Below are positions 36,230 to 49,880 of a stretch of DNA of 64,000 bases, one piece after another. The notes below the pieces were generated by a model. The model had not been told where the DNA came from, did not search any database, and saw only the letters and a list, made by a program, of their open reading frames with translations. This stretch comes from Nonomuraea spiralis (lineage in GTDB: Bacteria > Actinomycetota > Actinomycetes > Streptosporangiales > Streptosporangiaceae), in contig NZ_BMRC01000013.1 of the NCBI RefSeq assembly GCF_014648435.1, positions 124,001 to 188,000 on the forward strand, given 5' to 3'. How positions within the stretch are numbered: the stretch's first letter is position 1; each line of letters opens with the position of its first letter. Both the position numbers and the translations under genes were made by a program.

Positions 36230-37021
36230 CTACTGGCACTTGCCCTTCAGCCAGGCGCTGAACTCCGGCGTGTAGTCGCTGGCCACCCGCTTGGCGCCGC
36301 TCTGGAGCGCCGACTTCCACGCGTTCTCGTTCAGCCGCCAGGAGGGCGGCGGCTCCTCCCACTTGGTCACCTCCGGCCAGATGGGCCCGCCACTCAGCAC
36401 CTGCGTCAGGCCCGCGGCGGTCACCCGCTGCTTCAGCTCGGCGGCGATCGCGCTGTCGTGGGAGTACAGGATGATCTCCTGCGACCGGATGTTCTCCTTG
36501 ACCGGGTCGAGCACCTCGCGCCACCCCTGGGCCTTGACGGTGGCGTTGGAGCTGAGCAGCGACTGGCGGGCCTCGGGCTTGATCTCGACCAGCCCGACCA
36601 TGCCGGCGGACCTCATCGCGCCCAGCCACTCGCGGAAGGTGTAGACGGTCTCGCCCTTGAACAGGCCGCGGTTGATGGTCCGGCCCTTGAGCGCGGTGTC
36701 GCCCGCCGCCCACCAGATCTCGGTGATGTTCTTCTTCGTGCCCGTGAGACCCCAGGTCGAGGTGTTGTGCCACATGACGGCCTTGGTGCCGTCCTTGGTG
36801 AGCTGGAGGTCGGCCTCGACGCCGGAGGCGCCCCAGCCCTTGTAGCGGTTCACGGCCGTGGGGTTGTTGGGCTGGCGCACCTGGTCCCGTTCCCAGGCGT
36901 TCGCCCCGGTGGGATAACCGCCGTGCCCGAAGATCTGCGGGCAGGCCGGCAGCGCGGCGGACGGAGAGGTGAGTAATGAGGCCAGCATCAACGCGGCGAC
37001 GGAGACTGCCAAGACACGCAC
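36230..37021 (-). CDS. Secreted glycerophosphodiester phosphodiesterase-like protein
   Basis: A 263-residue protein with a signal peptide (VRVLAVSVAALMLASLLTSPSAALP) and a GDPD barrel. It shows HGGYP near the mature N-terminus, the metal-binding pair in EADLQLTKDG, a WHNTS His and the EIKPEA strand. GDPD enzymes release glycerol-3-phosphate from lipid head groups or teichoic-acid-like polymers. The short length and Cys residues near both ends (ALPACPQ and WLKGKCQ) suggest a compact disulfide-closed exoenzyme. It is divergent from the acyl-CoA carboxylase gene. The GTG at 37021 is the best fit to the signal peptide but has only a weak ribosome-binding site. Confidence 0.85.
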   Translation of the reverse strand: MRVLAVSVAALMLASLLTSPSAALPACPQIFGHGGYPTGANAWERDQVRQPNNPTAVNRYKGWGASGVEADLQLTKDGTKAVMWHNTSTWGLTGTKKNITEIWWAAGDTALKGRTINRGLFKGETVYTFREWLGAMRSAGMVGLVEIKPEARQSLLSSNATVKAQGWREVLDPVKENIRSQEIILYSHDSAIAAELKQRVTAAGLTQVLSGGPIWPEVTKWEEPPPSWRLNENAWKSALQSGAKRVASDYTPEFSAWLKGKCQ

Positions 37022-37040
37022 CTTTCGATCTTGTGGTTCA

Positions 37041-37155
37041 TGGCACTTTGCCACATCCGGGGGACTTCCGTGCGGGCCGCGTGGGCGGAAGGACGACCGG
37101 GAGGACGGAAGGAAGGCAGGTCGCCGGTACAGTGACGGCTTGTGGCAGGGTGCCA
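37041..37155. promoter_or_regulatory. Twin TGGCA-N3-TGCCA palindromes upstream of the carboxylase gene
   Basis: TGGCACTTTGCCA (37041-37053) and TGGCAGGGTGCCA (37143-37155) share the TGGCAnnnTGCCA pattern and lie 102 bp apart in the 327-bp gap between the GDPD gene and the carboxylase. A half-site TGGCA at 37223 and the repeats TTTGTG-N7-CACAAA (37193-37211) and ATGCAC-N13-GTGCAT (37226-37250) follow. No gene is supported in this gap. These are likely binding sites for a dimeric repressor. Confidence 0.5.
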
Positions 37156-37348
37156 CGGGAACCGGCGCTCGAACCCTGTGGCGGGGGCACTTTTTGTGGG
37201 AATCGCACAAAGCAGGGGCCCTGGCATGCACTAGACCGACATTGGTGCATCAGGCGTTGATCGAGCACGGTAGAGACAGTGACGTGCGAGGCTCCGGGAA
37301 CCGTCCCGGACTTCGCCTTCTGTACGGGGTACGTGGGAGGCTCAACCG

Positions 37349-42844
<5,496 letters not shown>

Positions 42845-42860
42845 GCCCGTCCGTCCGTCC

Positions 42861-42886
42861 CGCCCGGCCCCTCCCGGGGCCGGGCG
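42861..42886 (+). terminator. Terminator after the carboxylase gene
   Basis: CGCCCGGCCCC-tccc-GGGGCCGGGCG, an 11-bp perfect stem with a 4-base loop, lies 17 bases after the carboxylase stop and is followed by a short T-rich stretch. Confidence 0.8.
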
Positions 42887-42987
42887 TGTTTCCGGGCGGC
42901 TCGTCGTACGATCGGCGTGGCGTCCCCGGCCGCCGGGGCGATGTGACCACAATGGGAACCGTCCGGTCACGTACGGTGAGGGGAAAG

Positions 42988-43446
42988 ATGCGGTCGATCA
43001 CTTTGATGGCGGCGGCCACCCTCGCCTCCGCCCCCGCCGGCCCGGCCGCCTTCGCGGAGGTGGCCTCCGGCCAGGACGATGACACCTCCTGGCAGAAGCT
43101 CACGTCGTTCCGGGTCTCGCCGGACGCGCCGCACCAGAACGACGTCATCCGGATCCTCATCCACTGCCCCACCCAGGCCAACCATGCCGTCGTCGGCTCC
43201 ACCGCGTTCCCCATCAAGGGGTCGTGGCGGATGTTCCGCGAGGTGGGGGTCGGGCTGGGGGGCCTGGGCTTCGGCAAGCGGGGCGTCGTCATCTCCCGCT
43301 TCGCGCCTCCGGGGGAGCACGAGGTGCGCATGAAGTGCGTCCAGGTGAGGGCGGACATGCTGACCGGCCTCAGAACGGTCAAGGTGCTCAGCCGTTCCGC
43401 GGTCTCTCTGGTGGTGCGCCCGTTGCGGGTCGGCCAGTTCTTCTGA
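42988..43446 (+). CDS. Small secreted protein of unknown function
   Basis: A 152-residue protein that I do not recognise. A signal peptide (MRSITLMAAATLASAPAGPAAFA) is followed by an acidic start (SGQDDDTSW). A beta-rich body (LTSFRVSPDAPHQNDVIRILIHC, then GSWRMFREVG) comes next, ending in VVRPLRVGQFF. Two Cys, near residues 58 and 117, could form a disulfide. AGGGGAAAG directly before the ATG at 42988 supports that start over the ATG at 42952. Many actinomycetes have such short exported proteins with an Ig-like or immunoglobulin-binding-like fold, but no family can be named. Confidence 0.7.
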   Translation: MRSITLMAAATLASAPAGPAAFAEVASGQDDDTSWQKLTSFRVSPDAPHQNDVIRILIHCPTQANHAVVGSTAFPIKGSWRMFREVGVGLGGLGFGKRGVVISRFAPPGEHEVRMKCVQVRADMLTGLRTVKVLSRSAVSLVVRPLRVGQFF

Positions 43447-43483
43447 CGGGGTGGCCGCCGGCCCACTGAGGGCGGGTACGGCC

Positions 43484-44947
43484 CTATTTCCGCAGCAGGT
43501 CGCGGACCTTTCCCGCGACCTCGAACGACGTCACCGCGCCGGGATCCAGCCACGTCGCGATCTGGACCAGGGTGAAGATGATCGCGCCCAGCAGCAGCAG
43601 GCCGTGCGCCTCCGCCGGAACCACGTCCGTGCAGGTGATGACGACCCACGCCGCGGGAACGGGCAGCAGCGTCGTGAGCACCCGCGACAGGGCGCTTCGT
43701 ACGAGACCGACCCCCGTAGGGGCCTCCGTCGCGGCGGCGTCGCCGAGGATCTGCCGCCATTCCCCCGACACGGCGCAGATCGCCGCCTGGACGAAGAAGT
43801 CCCGCATCTCCAGGAGGTTCCTGTCGCCGCCGAGCACGGCCCGGGACCTGTACTGCCGGATCCGGAAGGCCAGCCGAGCCCCGAGCCGCCGGGCCTCGGA
43901 GTCGATCGCCCGGACGCCGGTCCGCTGCGACCTGACCCACAGGGTTTCGATGGTCCTGGCCACGGACTCCAGCGCGTCGCCCAGCCCTCTCAAGCGGCTG
44001 CGGGGGACGTACGCGCCTTCGTCCGTCGCGTCGTCCAGCAGCTTGGCGACGTGCACCACCTGGTAGATCGACAGCGCCATCGCCGACTCCGCCGGGGTGT
44101 AGGTCGGTGACGTCTGCCCGGAGATGAGATGCCCGAGTCTGCCGAGAAGGGACAACAGGATCGAGAGCAGCAGAACGCCGAAGACCACCCGGAGCGAGCC
44201 GGTGATGACCGCCGCCCAATCGATCGCCCGCAATTGCGGCACCTGCGTGCCCAGGCCGAATCCGGTGGAAAGGGCTTTCAGCTGGACGGCGATGCCGGTG
44301 GTGAATTCCCTGCCGAATTCCGGCCGTATCTGAATGAGCAGCAGAACCGCGAAGACGCTCAGGCGTACGACCGTCATGAGGCGGCCGCGAAGCAGTCGCC
44401 GCGCATTCGTGTGAATCACGTCGTACAAGAAGTAGAGCATCAGGTACGCGGCCATCGTCCACACGTTCGGCGGGGTGAGCGAGCCGAAGAAGGGGATCAC
44501 CACGAAGATCACGGCGACGATCCCCAGCAGGGTCGCCTGGACGCCGAAGACGACGCGGTTACGCTCGAAGAATGGGTCGTTGAGCGGGTGGACGCGCCAT
44601 CTCGTGGCGAGCAGGCACCGGGTGCAGTCCTCGATCGCCGCGTACGTCTTCTCCCGCTGGCCGGGGTCGAGGGCCGAGATGGCCGACAGGCGTTCGGCGT
44701 ATGATTTCGCCCGTTCTTCGTTCTCCGCCTGTTTTCCCGGGGCCAGGCCGACCCATTCCGCTTTGACCGCGCCCGCGCTCTTCTCCACGCGTGCCACTAT
44801 CTCGGCGGCGCCCGCGCTCATGACCGGGCGGACGTCTTCGGCGAGCCAAATGACGAACAGTTCGAGCGCCGTCCGCGCCGCCTGCCGCAACTGATGTCCG
44901 GCCACCTGTTTTGTTCGAGGTGACTGTTCCTGGCCCTCGGGGTCCAT
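43484..44947 (-). CDS. Multi-pass membrane protein of unknown function
   Basis: A 487-residue protein that I do not recognise. A soluble N-terminal part (about 1-125, with CTRCLLATRW near its end) leads into several membrane segments: VFGVQATLLGIVAVIFVVIPFF, WTMAAYLMLYFLYDVI, LSVFAVLLLIQ and LRVVFGVLLLSILLSLL. A long soluble region rich in Arg/Leu helices follows (ESVARTIETLWVRSQRTGVRAID), then two last segments near the C-terminus. It may be a scaffold or effector coupled to an unknown partner. The start is uncertain: ATGs at 44998, 44956 and 44947 are all in frame and none has a clear ribosome-binding site. Confidence 0.65.
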   Translation of the reverse strand: MDPEGQEQSPRTKQVAGHQLRQAARTALELFVIWLAEDVRPVMSAGAAEIVARVEKSAGAVKAEWVGLAPGKQAENEERAKSYAERLSAISALDPGQREKTYAAIEDCTRCLLATRWRVHPLNDPFFERNRVVFGVQATLLGIVAVIFVVIPFFGSLTPPNVWTMAAYLMLYFLYDVIHTNARRLLRGRLMTVVRLSVFAVLLLIQIRPEFGREFTTGIAVQLKALSTGFGLGTQVPQLRAIDWAAVITGSLRVVFGVLLLSILLSLLGRLGHLISGQTSPTYTPAESAMALSIYQVVHVAKLLDDATDEGAYVPRSRLRGLGDALESVARTIETLWVRSQRTGVRAIDSEARRLGARLAFRIRQYRSRAVLGGDRNLLEMRDFFVQAAICAVSGEWRQILGDAAATEAPTGVGLVRSALSRVLTTLLPVPAAWVVITCTDVVPAEAHGLLLLGAIIFTLVQIATWLDPGAVTSFEVAGKVRDLLRK

Positions 44948-45131
44948 GGCCAACATTGTGCACGGCTTCACGGCGTCCGCCGGGGCACTTGTCGCCATCC
45001 GCCCTTCGGGGTTCTCGGCCGGAGGCGCCCGTCCCCCGACCCCCTCCGTCCCCGTCGCGGGCGGCGGCGGAGGTTGGTTTGGGGGGAAGGGTTGCGGATG
45101 GGGGTGTTCTTGTTTAGCGTCCGCTGTGAGG

Positions 45132-45150
45132 GTTAGGAAAGTTTCCTAAC
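45132..45150. promoter_or_regulatory. GTTAGGAAA-G-TTTCCTAAC operator upstream of the GH8 gene
   Basis: A perfect 19-bp odd-centred palindrome 66 bp before the GH8 start. From memory it matches the operator of CsnR, the ROK-family repressor of chitosanase genes in Streptomyces, and similar sites upstream of other glycosidases. A near-identical copy lies at 48382-48400. The 269-bp gap holding it (44948-45216) contains no other gene, only a G-rich run around 45070-45105. Confidence 0.8.
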
Positions 45151-45216
45151 GCCTGTCAGCGATCACGGTCCACGTGCGGATGGCCCCATGGCACCCCCTA
45201 TCCGAAGGATCAACGC

Positions 45217-47181
45217 ATGATCAGACATCCTGAGCGGCGCGCCCGGCGCGTGCCGCTTCTCGTCACGACTCTCCTCGCGGCCCTGGTGGCGGCCGCCCCC
45301 CTGGCACCCCCGGCCAGTGCCACGAGCGGTTCGGCCGCCGCCGACACACTGCTGTCGCGGGGCAGGCCGGCGACCTCGTCCTCGACCGAGGGCAGCGGCT
45401 TCGAGGCGGCCAAGGCGGTGGACGGCAGCGCCTCCACCCGCTGGGCCAGCGTCGAAGGCCACGATCCCGAGTGGATCAGGGTCGACCTCGGCGACACGTA
45501 CACGATCTCCCGCGTCAAGCTGACCTGGGAGGCGGCCTACGGCAAGTCGTACCGGATCCAGACCTCTCCCGACGGCTCCACCTGGGCCGACGTCTACTCC
45601 ACCACCTCCGGCAACGGCGCGACCGACGACCTGACGGTCAGCGGCAGCGGCCGGTACGTGCGCATGTACGGCACCGCCCGCGGCACCTCGTACGGCTACT
45701 CGCTCTACGAGCTGGAGGTCTACGGCAGCGGCGGCGGCGGCACCGACACCACCCCGCCCTCCACCCCGGCCGGCCTGCGCGTCACCGGCACCACCTCCAC
45801 CAGCGTGTCCCTGGCCTGGGACGCCGCCACCGACGACGTGGGCGTCACCGGCTACCCCGTCTACCGGGGCTCGACCCTGGTGGCCACCGCGACGGGCACC
45901 ACGTACACCGACACCGGCCTGACCCCCGCCACCGCCTACGGCTACACGGTCAGGGCGCGCGACGCCGCGGGCAACCAGTCGCCGGCCGGCGGCGGCGTCA
46001 CGGCCACCACCCAGCCCGGCGGCGGCGGCGGTCCGGCCGTGCCCTTCGGCAGCCACACCATCCCGTACGCCGCGGGCATGCTCCGCCCGTCCGGCGACCA
46101 GGCCACCCTGGACGCGCGGGTGGTCGACTACTACAAGCGCTGGAAGGCCGCCTTCGTCCGGCAGAACTGCGGGAACGGCTGGTACGAGGTCATCTCGCCG
46201 GACGCCGACCATCCGTACGTGGCCGAGGCCCAGGGCTACGGCATGGCCATCGTCGCGACCATGGCCGGCGCCGACCCCGACGCCAAGAAGATCTTCGACG
46301 GCCTGGTCAAGTGGATGATCGACCACCCGTCCTCGATCAACCCCGACCTGCTGGCCGCCGAGCAGGACACTGCCTGCAAGAGCGTCGACGGCGGCGACGG
46401 CGCCACCGACGGCGACATGGACGTCGCCTACGGCCTGCTCCTGGCCCACCGGCAGTGGGGCAGCTCGGGCACGTACAACTACCTCGACCTGGCGATCAAG
46501 CACATCAACGCCATCAAGAAGGACGAGATCAACCCGTCCACGAACCTGCTGAAGCTGGGCGACTGGAGCAGTTCGGGCGACCAGTACTACTACATCACCC
46601 GTACCTCCGACTGGATGGTCGACCACTTCAGGGCCTTCAGGAAGGCGACCGGCAACAGCGCCTGGGACACGATCAGGACCGCGCACCAGAACCTGATCAC
46701 CACCCTCCAGGCCAACTACGCCTCCGCCACCGGTCTGCTGCCCGACTTCGTGGTCAACACCAACACCACCGCCAAGCCCGCCCCCGGCCAGGTCCTGGAG
46801 GACCCGAACGACGGCCAGTTCTGGTGGAACGCCTGCCGCACCCCGTGGCGCATCGGCGACGACGCCGTGACCAGCGGGGACGCCAAGTCGCTCGCCTCGG
46901 CCAGGAAGCTCAACTCCTGGATCAGGAGCAAGACCGGCGGCGACCCCGGCAAGATCGCGATCGGCTACAAGCTGAACGGCACACAGATCTCCAGCGGCAG
47001 CGAGGCCGCCTTCTTCGCCCCGTTCGCGGTGGCGGCGATGACGGACTCCGGCAGCCAGGCCTGGCTGGACGCGCTGTGGACCAAGATGCTCGGCACGCCG
47101 ATCGACGCGAGCAGCTACTACTCGGCCAGCATCCAGCTCCAGGTCATGATCACGGTGACCGGCAACCACTGGGTGCCCTGA
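45217..47181 (+). CDS. Secreted GH8 glycosidase with discoidin (F5/8C) and fibronectin III domains; likely chitosanase or endoglucanase
   Basis: A 654-residue exoenzyme. A signal peptide (to about 37) is followed by an F5/8-type-C/CBM32-like domain (about 40-168: PATSSSTEGSGFEAAKAVDGS through YSLYELEVYG), a Gly linker and one fibronectin III domain (about 177-265). The GH8 (alpha/alpha)6 catalytic domain comes last (about 275-654). Its general acid Glu lies in VAEAQGYGMAI and a catalytic Asp in DGDMDVAYGLLLA. GH8 enzymes cut chitosan, cellulose or beta-1,3-1,4-glucan. The CsnR-like operator upstream favours chitosan, an inference. GAAGGATC precedes the ATG. A 14-bp-stem terminator follows. 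Confidence 0.93.
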   Translation: MIRHPERRARRVPLLVTTLLAALVAAAPLAPPASATSGSAAADTLLSRGRPATSSSTEGSGFEAAKAVDGSASTRWASVEGHDPEWIRVDLGDTYTISRVKLTWEAAYGKSYRIQTSPDGSTWADVYSTTSGNGATDDLTVSGSGRYVRMYGTARGTSYGYSLYELEVYGSGGGGTDTTPPSTPAGLRVTGTTSTSVSLAWDAATDDVGVTGYPVYRGSTLVATATGTTYTDTGLTPATAYGYTVRARDAAGNQSPAGGGVTATTQPGGGGGPAVPFGSHTIPYAAGMLRPSGDQATLDARVVDYYKRWKAAFVRQNCGNGWYEVISPDADHPYVAEAQGYGMAIVATMAGADPDAKKIFDGLVKWMIDHPSSINPDLLAAEQDTACKSVDGGDGATDGDMDVAYGLLLAHRQWGSSGTYNYLDLAIKHINAIKKDEINPSTNLLKLGDWSSSGDQYYYITRTSDWMVDHFRAFRKATGNSAWDTIRTAHQNLITTLQANYASATGLLPDFVVNTNTTAKPAPGQVLEDPNDGQFWWNACRTPWRIGDDAVTSGDAKSLASARKLNSWIRSKTGGDPGKIAIGYKLNGTQISSGSEAAFFAPFAVAAMTDSGSQAWLDALWTKMLGTPIDASSYYSASIQLQVMITVTGNHWVP

Positions 47182-47199
47182 CCGTCCGGCGGAATCCGT

Positions 47200-47234
47200 G
47201 GCCGTGCCCGCGGTTCCCGTCCGCGGGCACGGCC
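47200..47234 (+). terminator. Strong terminator after the GH8 gene
   Basis: GGCCGTGCCCGCGG-ttcccgt-CCGCGGGCACGGCC, a 14-bp perfect stem with a 7-base loop, between the GH8 stop and the next gene's ribosome-binding site. It may also let some transcription continue into the next gene. Confidence 0.8.
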
Positions 47235-47255
47235 GCCCCGAAGGGAGGACATCTC

Positions 47256-48308
47256 ATGAGACGGGCTCTCGTGGCCGGACTGCTGCCCCTCCTGCTCTCC
47301 TGGCCCGCCCCCGCCGGTGCGTCGTCCGCGACGGCGGAGGTGGACGTCTCCACCGCGGCCGAGCTGGCCGGGGCGCTGGCCGGGGCGGTCGCGGGGCAGA
47401 CCATCAGGCTCGCGCCCGGCGAGTACCACGGCGCCTTCGTCACTCAGCGCCCAGGCACGGCCGCCGCGCCCATCACGCTGACCGGGCCGGCGAACGCCGT
47501 CCTGGTCAACGACGGGCCCTCCGGCAGCGCGCCGCCCTGTCCCGCGCCCGGCGGCGGGTGGGATCCGGGCTACGGGCTCTGGTTGTTCGGGGCGCCGTAC
47601 TGGCGGCTCACCGGGTTCACCGTCAAGGACTCCAAGAAGGGCATCGTCCTGGACGACTCCGCCCACGTGGTGATCGACGGCGTGTACGTGCACCACGTCG
47701 AGGACGAGGGCGTGCACTTCCGGCGCAGCTCGTCCGACGGCGTCATCAGGAACTCCCGCGTCACCCACACCGGCCTCCTCCAGCCCGGGTACGGCGAAGG
47801 CGTCTACCTCGGCTCGGCCGGCTCCAACTGGTCCTGCCACGGCAACAGCGGCGGCGTGGACCGGTCGGACCGCGTCCAGGTCGTCGGCAACACGATCGGC
47901 CCGTACGTCGCCGCCGAGCACATCGACGTCAAGGAGGGCACGAGCGGCGGCCTGATCCGCGGCAACACCTTCGACGGCACCGGCCTCAGCGGCCAGAACT
48001 CGGCCGACTCGTGGGTGGACGTCAAGGGAAGCGGCTACACGATCGACGGCAACACGGGCACGTTCGCCGCGCCCGGCACGTTCGCCAACGGGTACGAGAC
48101 GCACAATCCGGTCACGAGCCCGTCCTTCCTCAACGGTTGCGGGAACGTCTGGCGCGGCAACCGCTCGGCCCTCGGCGGGGTGGGCGCGTACGCCATCAAG
48201 ATCACCTCCACCTCGAAGTGCGCGGCCGCCCCGAACGTCGTGTACTCCTCCAACACCGTCACCGGCGCCACCAGCGGCCTGACCAACGTCCCGGTGACGC
48301 CGGGCTGA
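47256..48308 (+). CDS. Secreted right-handed beta-helix protein (polysaccharide lyase-like)
   Basis: A 350-residue protein with a signal peptide (MRRALVAGLLPLLLSWPAPAGA) and a repeating short-strand pattern of right-handed beta-helices. The coils include GQTIRLAPGEYHGAFVT, APITLTGPANAVLVN, HVVIDGVYVHHVED, GVIRNSRVTHTG and VQVVGNTIGPYVA, with Asn-rich turns. It resembles DUF1565/PL-type extracellular proteins that bind or cleave acidic polysaccharides; catalytic residues cannot be assigned. AAGGGAGG 8 bases before the ATG fixes the start. It lies 75 bp after the GH8 gene and probably serves the same polysaccharide-degrading set. Confidence 0.85.
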   Translation: MRRALVAGLLPLLLSWPAPAGASSATAEVDVSTAAELAGALAGAVAGQTIRLAPGEYHGAFVTQRPGTAAAPITLTGPANAVLVNDGPSGSAPPCPAPGGGWDPGYGLWLFGAPYWRLTGFTVKDSKKGIVLDDSAHVVIDGVYVHHVEDEGVHFRRSSSDGVIRNSRVTHTGLLQPGYGEGVYLGSAGSNWSCHGNSGGVDRSDRVQVVGNTIGPYVAAEHIDVKEGTSGGLIRGNTFDGTGLSGQNSADSWVDVKGSGYTIDGNTGTFAAPGTFANGYETHNPVTSPSFLNGCGNVWRGNRSALGGVGAYAIKITSTSKCAAAPNVVYSSNTVTGATSGLTNVPVTPG

Positions 48309-48323
48309 GAGCCCGCACCGGCC

Positions 48324-48346
48324 CGCCGCCCGCCCCTCGGGCGGCG
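48324..48346 (+). terminator. GC hairpin after the beta-helix gene
   Basis: CGCCGCCCG-cccct-CGGGCGGCG, a 9-bp perfect stem with a 5-base loop and no T-run, starts 16 bases after the stop codon. Confidence 0.6.
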
Positions 48347-48381
48347 GCCTCGGCGTGCCCGCGTGAACGATCGGTGAGCTG

Positions 48382-48410
48382 GTTAAGAAAGGTTCCTAAC
48401 TTTCTTGACA
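48382..48410 (+). promoter_or_regulatory. Second GTTAGGAAA-type operator plus TTGACA promoter element
   Basis: GTTAAGAAAGGTTCCTAAC (48382-48400) matches 17 of 19 bases of the operator before the GH8 gene. It is followed by TTGACA (48405-48410), a consensus -35, with a weak CACGAT -10 about 18 bp on. It should drive and control the metallophosphoesterase gene at 48552. Confidence 0.7.
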
Positions 48411-48551
48411 GCCCTCCGCGCCCTGGTCCACGATCCCGGTAAGCGGCTCGGCGCGGCATCCCACGAGGATGTGACGCGCTCAGCGAGAGGTTCTCCTGCC
48501 CCGGCCGCTCACCGGACCGTGCTCCGATCTCTCACCCCCAGGAGAATCGCC

Positions 48552-49880
48552 ATGTCCAGAGTCCGCCTGGCCCTCATGGCCTGCACGGCCGTGCTCGGCC
48601 TGGTGGCCGGCCTGCTCGTGGCCGCCACCGCCTCGGCCGGCATCGCCGAGACCCTGCTGTCGCAGGGCAAACCCGCCACCGCCTCCTCCAAGGAAGCCTC
48701 CTCCTACGCCGCCGCGAAGGCGTTCGACGGCGACCTCGCCGCCACCCGCTGGGCCTCGGCCGAAGGCCACGACCCCGAATGGCTGCGGGTGGACCTCGGC
48801 GCCTCCCAGCAGATCTCCCGGGTCAAGCTGACCTGGGAGGACGCCTACGGCAAGTCGTACAAGATCCAGACCTCGGCGGACGGCACGGCCTGGACCGACG
48901 TCTACTCCACCGGCTCGGGCGACGGCGGCGTGGACGACCTCGCCGTCACCGCCACCGGCCGGTACGTCCGCATGTACGGGACCACCCGCGGCACCTCCTA
49001 CGGCTACTCCCTGTGGGAGATGCAGGTCTACGGCGGCGGCACCCAGCCGACCGACCCGCCCACCGACCCGCCGGGTGACACGTTCGTGGTGGCCGCGGCC
49101 GGCGACATCGCCGAGCAGTGCACCGCGAGCTCCGCCTCCTGCGTGCACCCGAAGACGGCCGCCCTGGTCGAGTCGATGAACCCCGAGTTCGTCATCACCA
49201 TGGGCGACAACCAGTACGACGACGCCCTCCTGTCCGACTTCCGCGCCTACTACGACAAGACGTGGGGCAGGTTCAAGGCCAAGACCCGCCCGGTGCCCGG
49301 CAACCACGAGACCTACGACCCGGCCGGGTCCGAGGCCGGGTACAAGTCGTACTTCGGTGCGATCGCCTTCCCGCAGGGCAAGAGCTACTACAGCTACGAC
49401 CGGGGCAACTGGCACTTCGTCGCGCTCGACTCCAACCACTTCGACCAGTCCGCCCAGATCACCTGGCTCAAGAACGACCTCGCCGCCACCACCAAGCCGT
49501 GCGTGGCCGCGTACTGGCACCACCCGCTGTTCAGCTCCGGCGAGCACGGCAACGACCCCGTCTCCAAGCCCGTCTGGCAGGCGCTGTACGCGGCCGGCGC
49601 CGAACTGGTGCTGAACGGGCACGACCACCACTACGAGCGCTTCGGGCCGCAGAACCCGAGCGCGCAGGCCGACACCGCCAAGGGCATCGTCGAGGTGCTG
49701 GGCGGGATGGGCGGCGCGTCGCCGTACCAGATCGAGAACGTGCAGCCCAACAGCCAGAAGCGCCTGACCGACACCTTCGGCGTGCTGAAGCTGACCTTCG
49801 CCGGCAACACGTTCGGCTGGCAGCTCGTCGGGACCGACGGCTCGGTCAAGGACAGCAGCCCGACCTACTCCTGCCACTAG
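48552..49880 (+). CDS. Secreted discoidin-domain metallophosphoesterase
   Basis: A 442-residue exoenzyme. A signal peptide (to about 29) is followed by an F5/8C discoidin domain (about 32-165) that closely parallels the one in the GH8 protein (RVDLGASQQISRVKLTWEDA, YVRMYGTTRGTSYGYSL). A Thr/Pro/Asp linker and a calcineurin-like phosphoesterase domain come next, with metal ligands in AAAGDIAEQC, MGDNQYDD, GNHETY, YWHHPLF and GHDHHYER. It may strip phosphate from extracellular polymers or esters once anchored to a polysaccharide. AGGAG precedes the ATG. The GH8-type operator upstream places it in the same regulon. The next gene begins at the base after its stop. Confidence 0.92.
   Translation: MSRVRLALMACTAVLGLVAGLLVAATASAGIAETLLSQGKPATASSKEASSYAAAKAFDGDLAATRWASAEGHDPEWLRVDLGASQQISRVKLTWEDAYGKSYKIQTSADGTAWTDVYSTGSGDGGVDDLAVTATGRYVRMYGTTRGTSYGYSLWEMQVYGGGTQPTDPPTDPPGDTFVVAAAGDIAEQCTASSASCVHPKTAALVESMNPEFVITMGDNQYDDALLSDFRAYYDKTWGRFKAKTRPVPGNHETYDPAGSEAGYKSYFGAIAFPQGKSYYSYDRGNWHFVALDSNHFDQSAQITWLKNDLAATTKPCVAAYWHHPLFSSGEHGNDPVSKPVWQALYAAGAELVLNGHDHHYERFGPQNPSAQADTAKGIVEVLGGMGGASPYQIENVQPNSQKRLTDTFGVLKLTFAGNTFGWQLVGTDGSVKDSSPTYSCH

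Noticed and set aside
45065..45110. Possible G-quadruplex in the G-rich run before the GH8 gene
   Set aside because: Only three clear runs of three or more G with short loops were seen; four are needed, so the claim is too weak.
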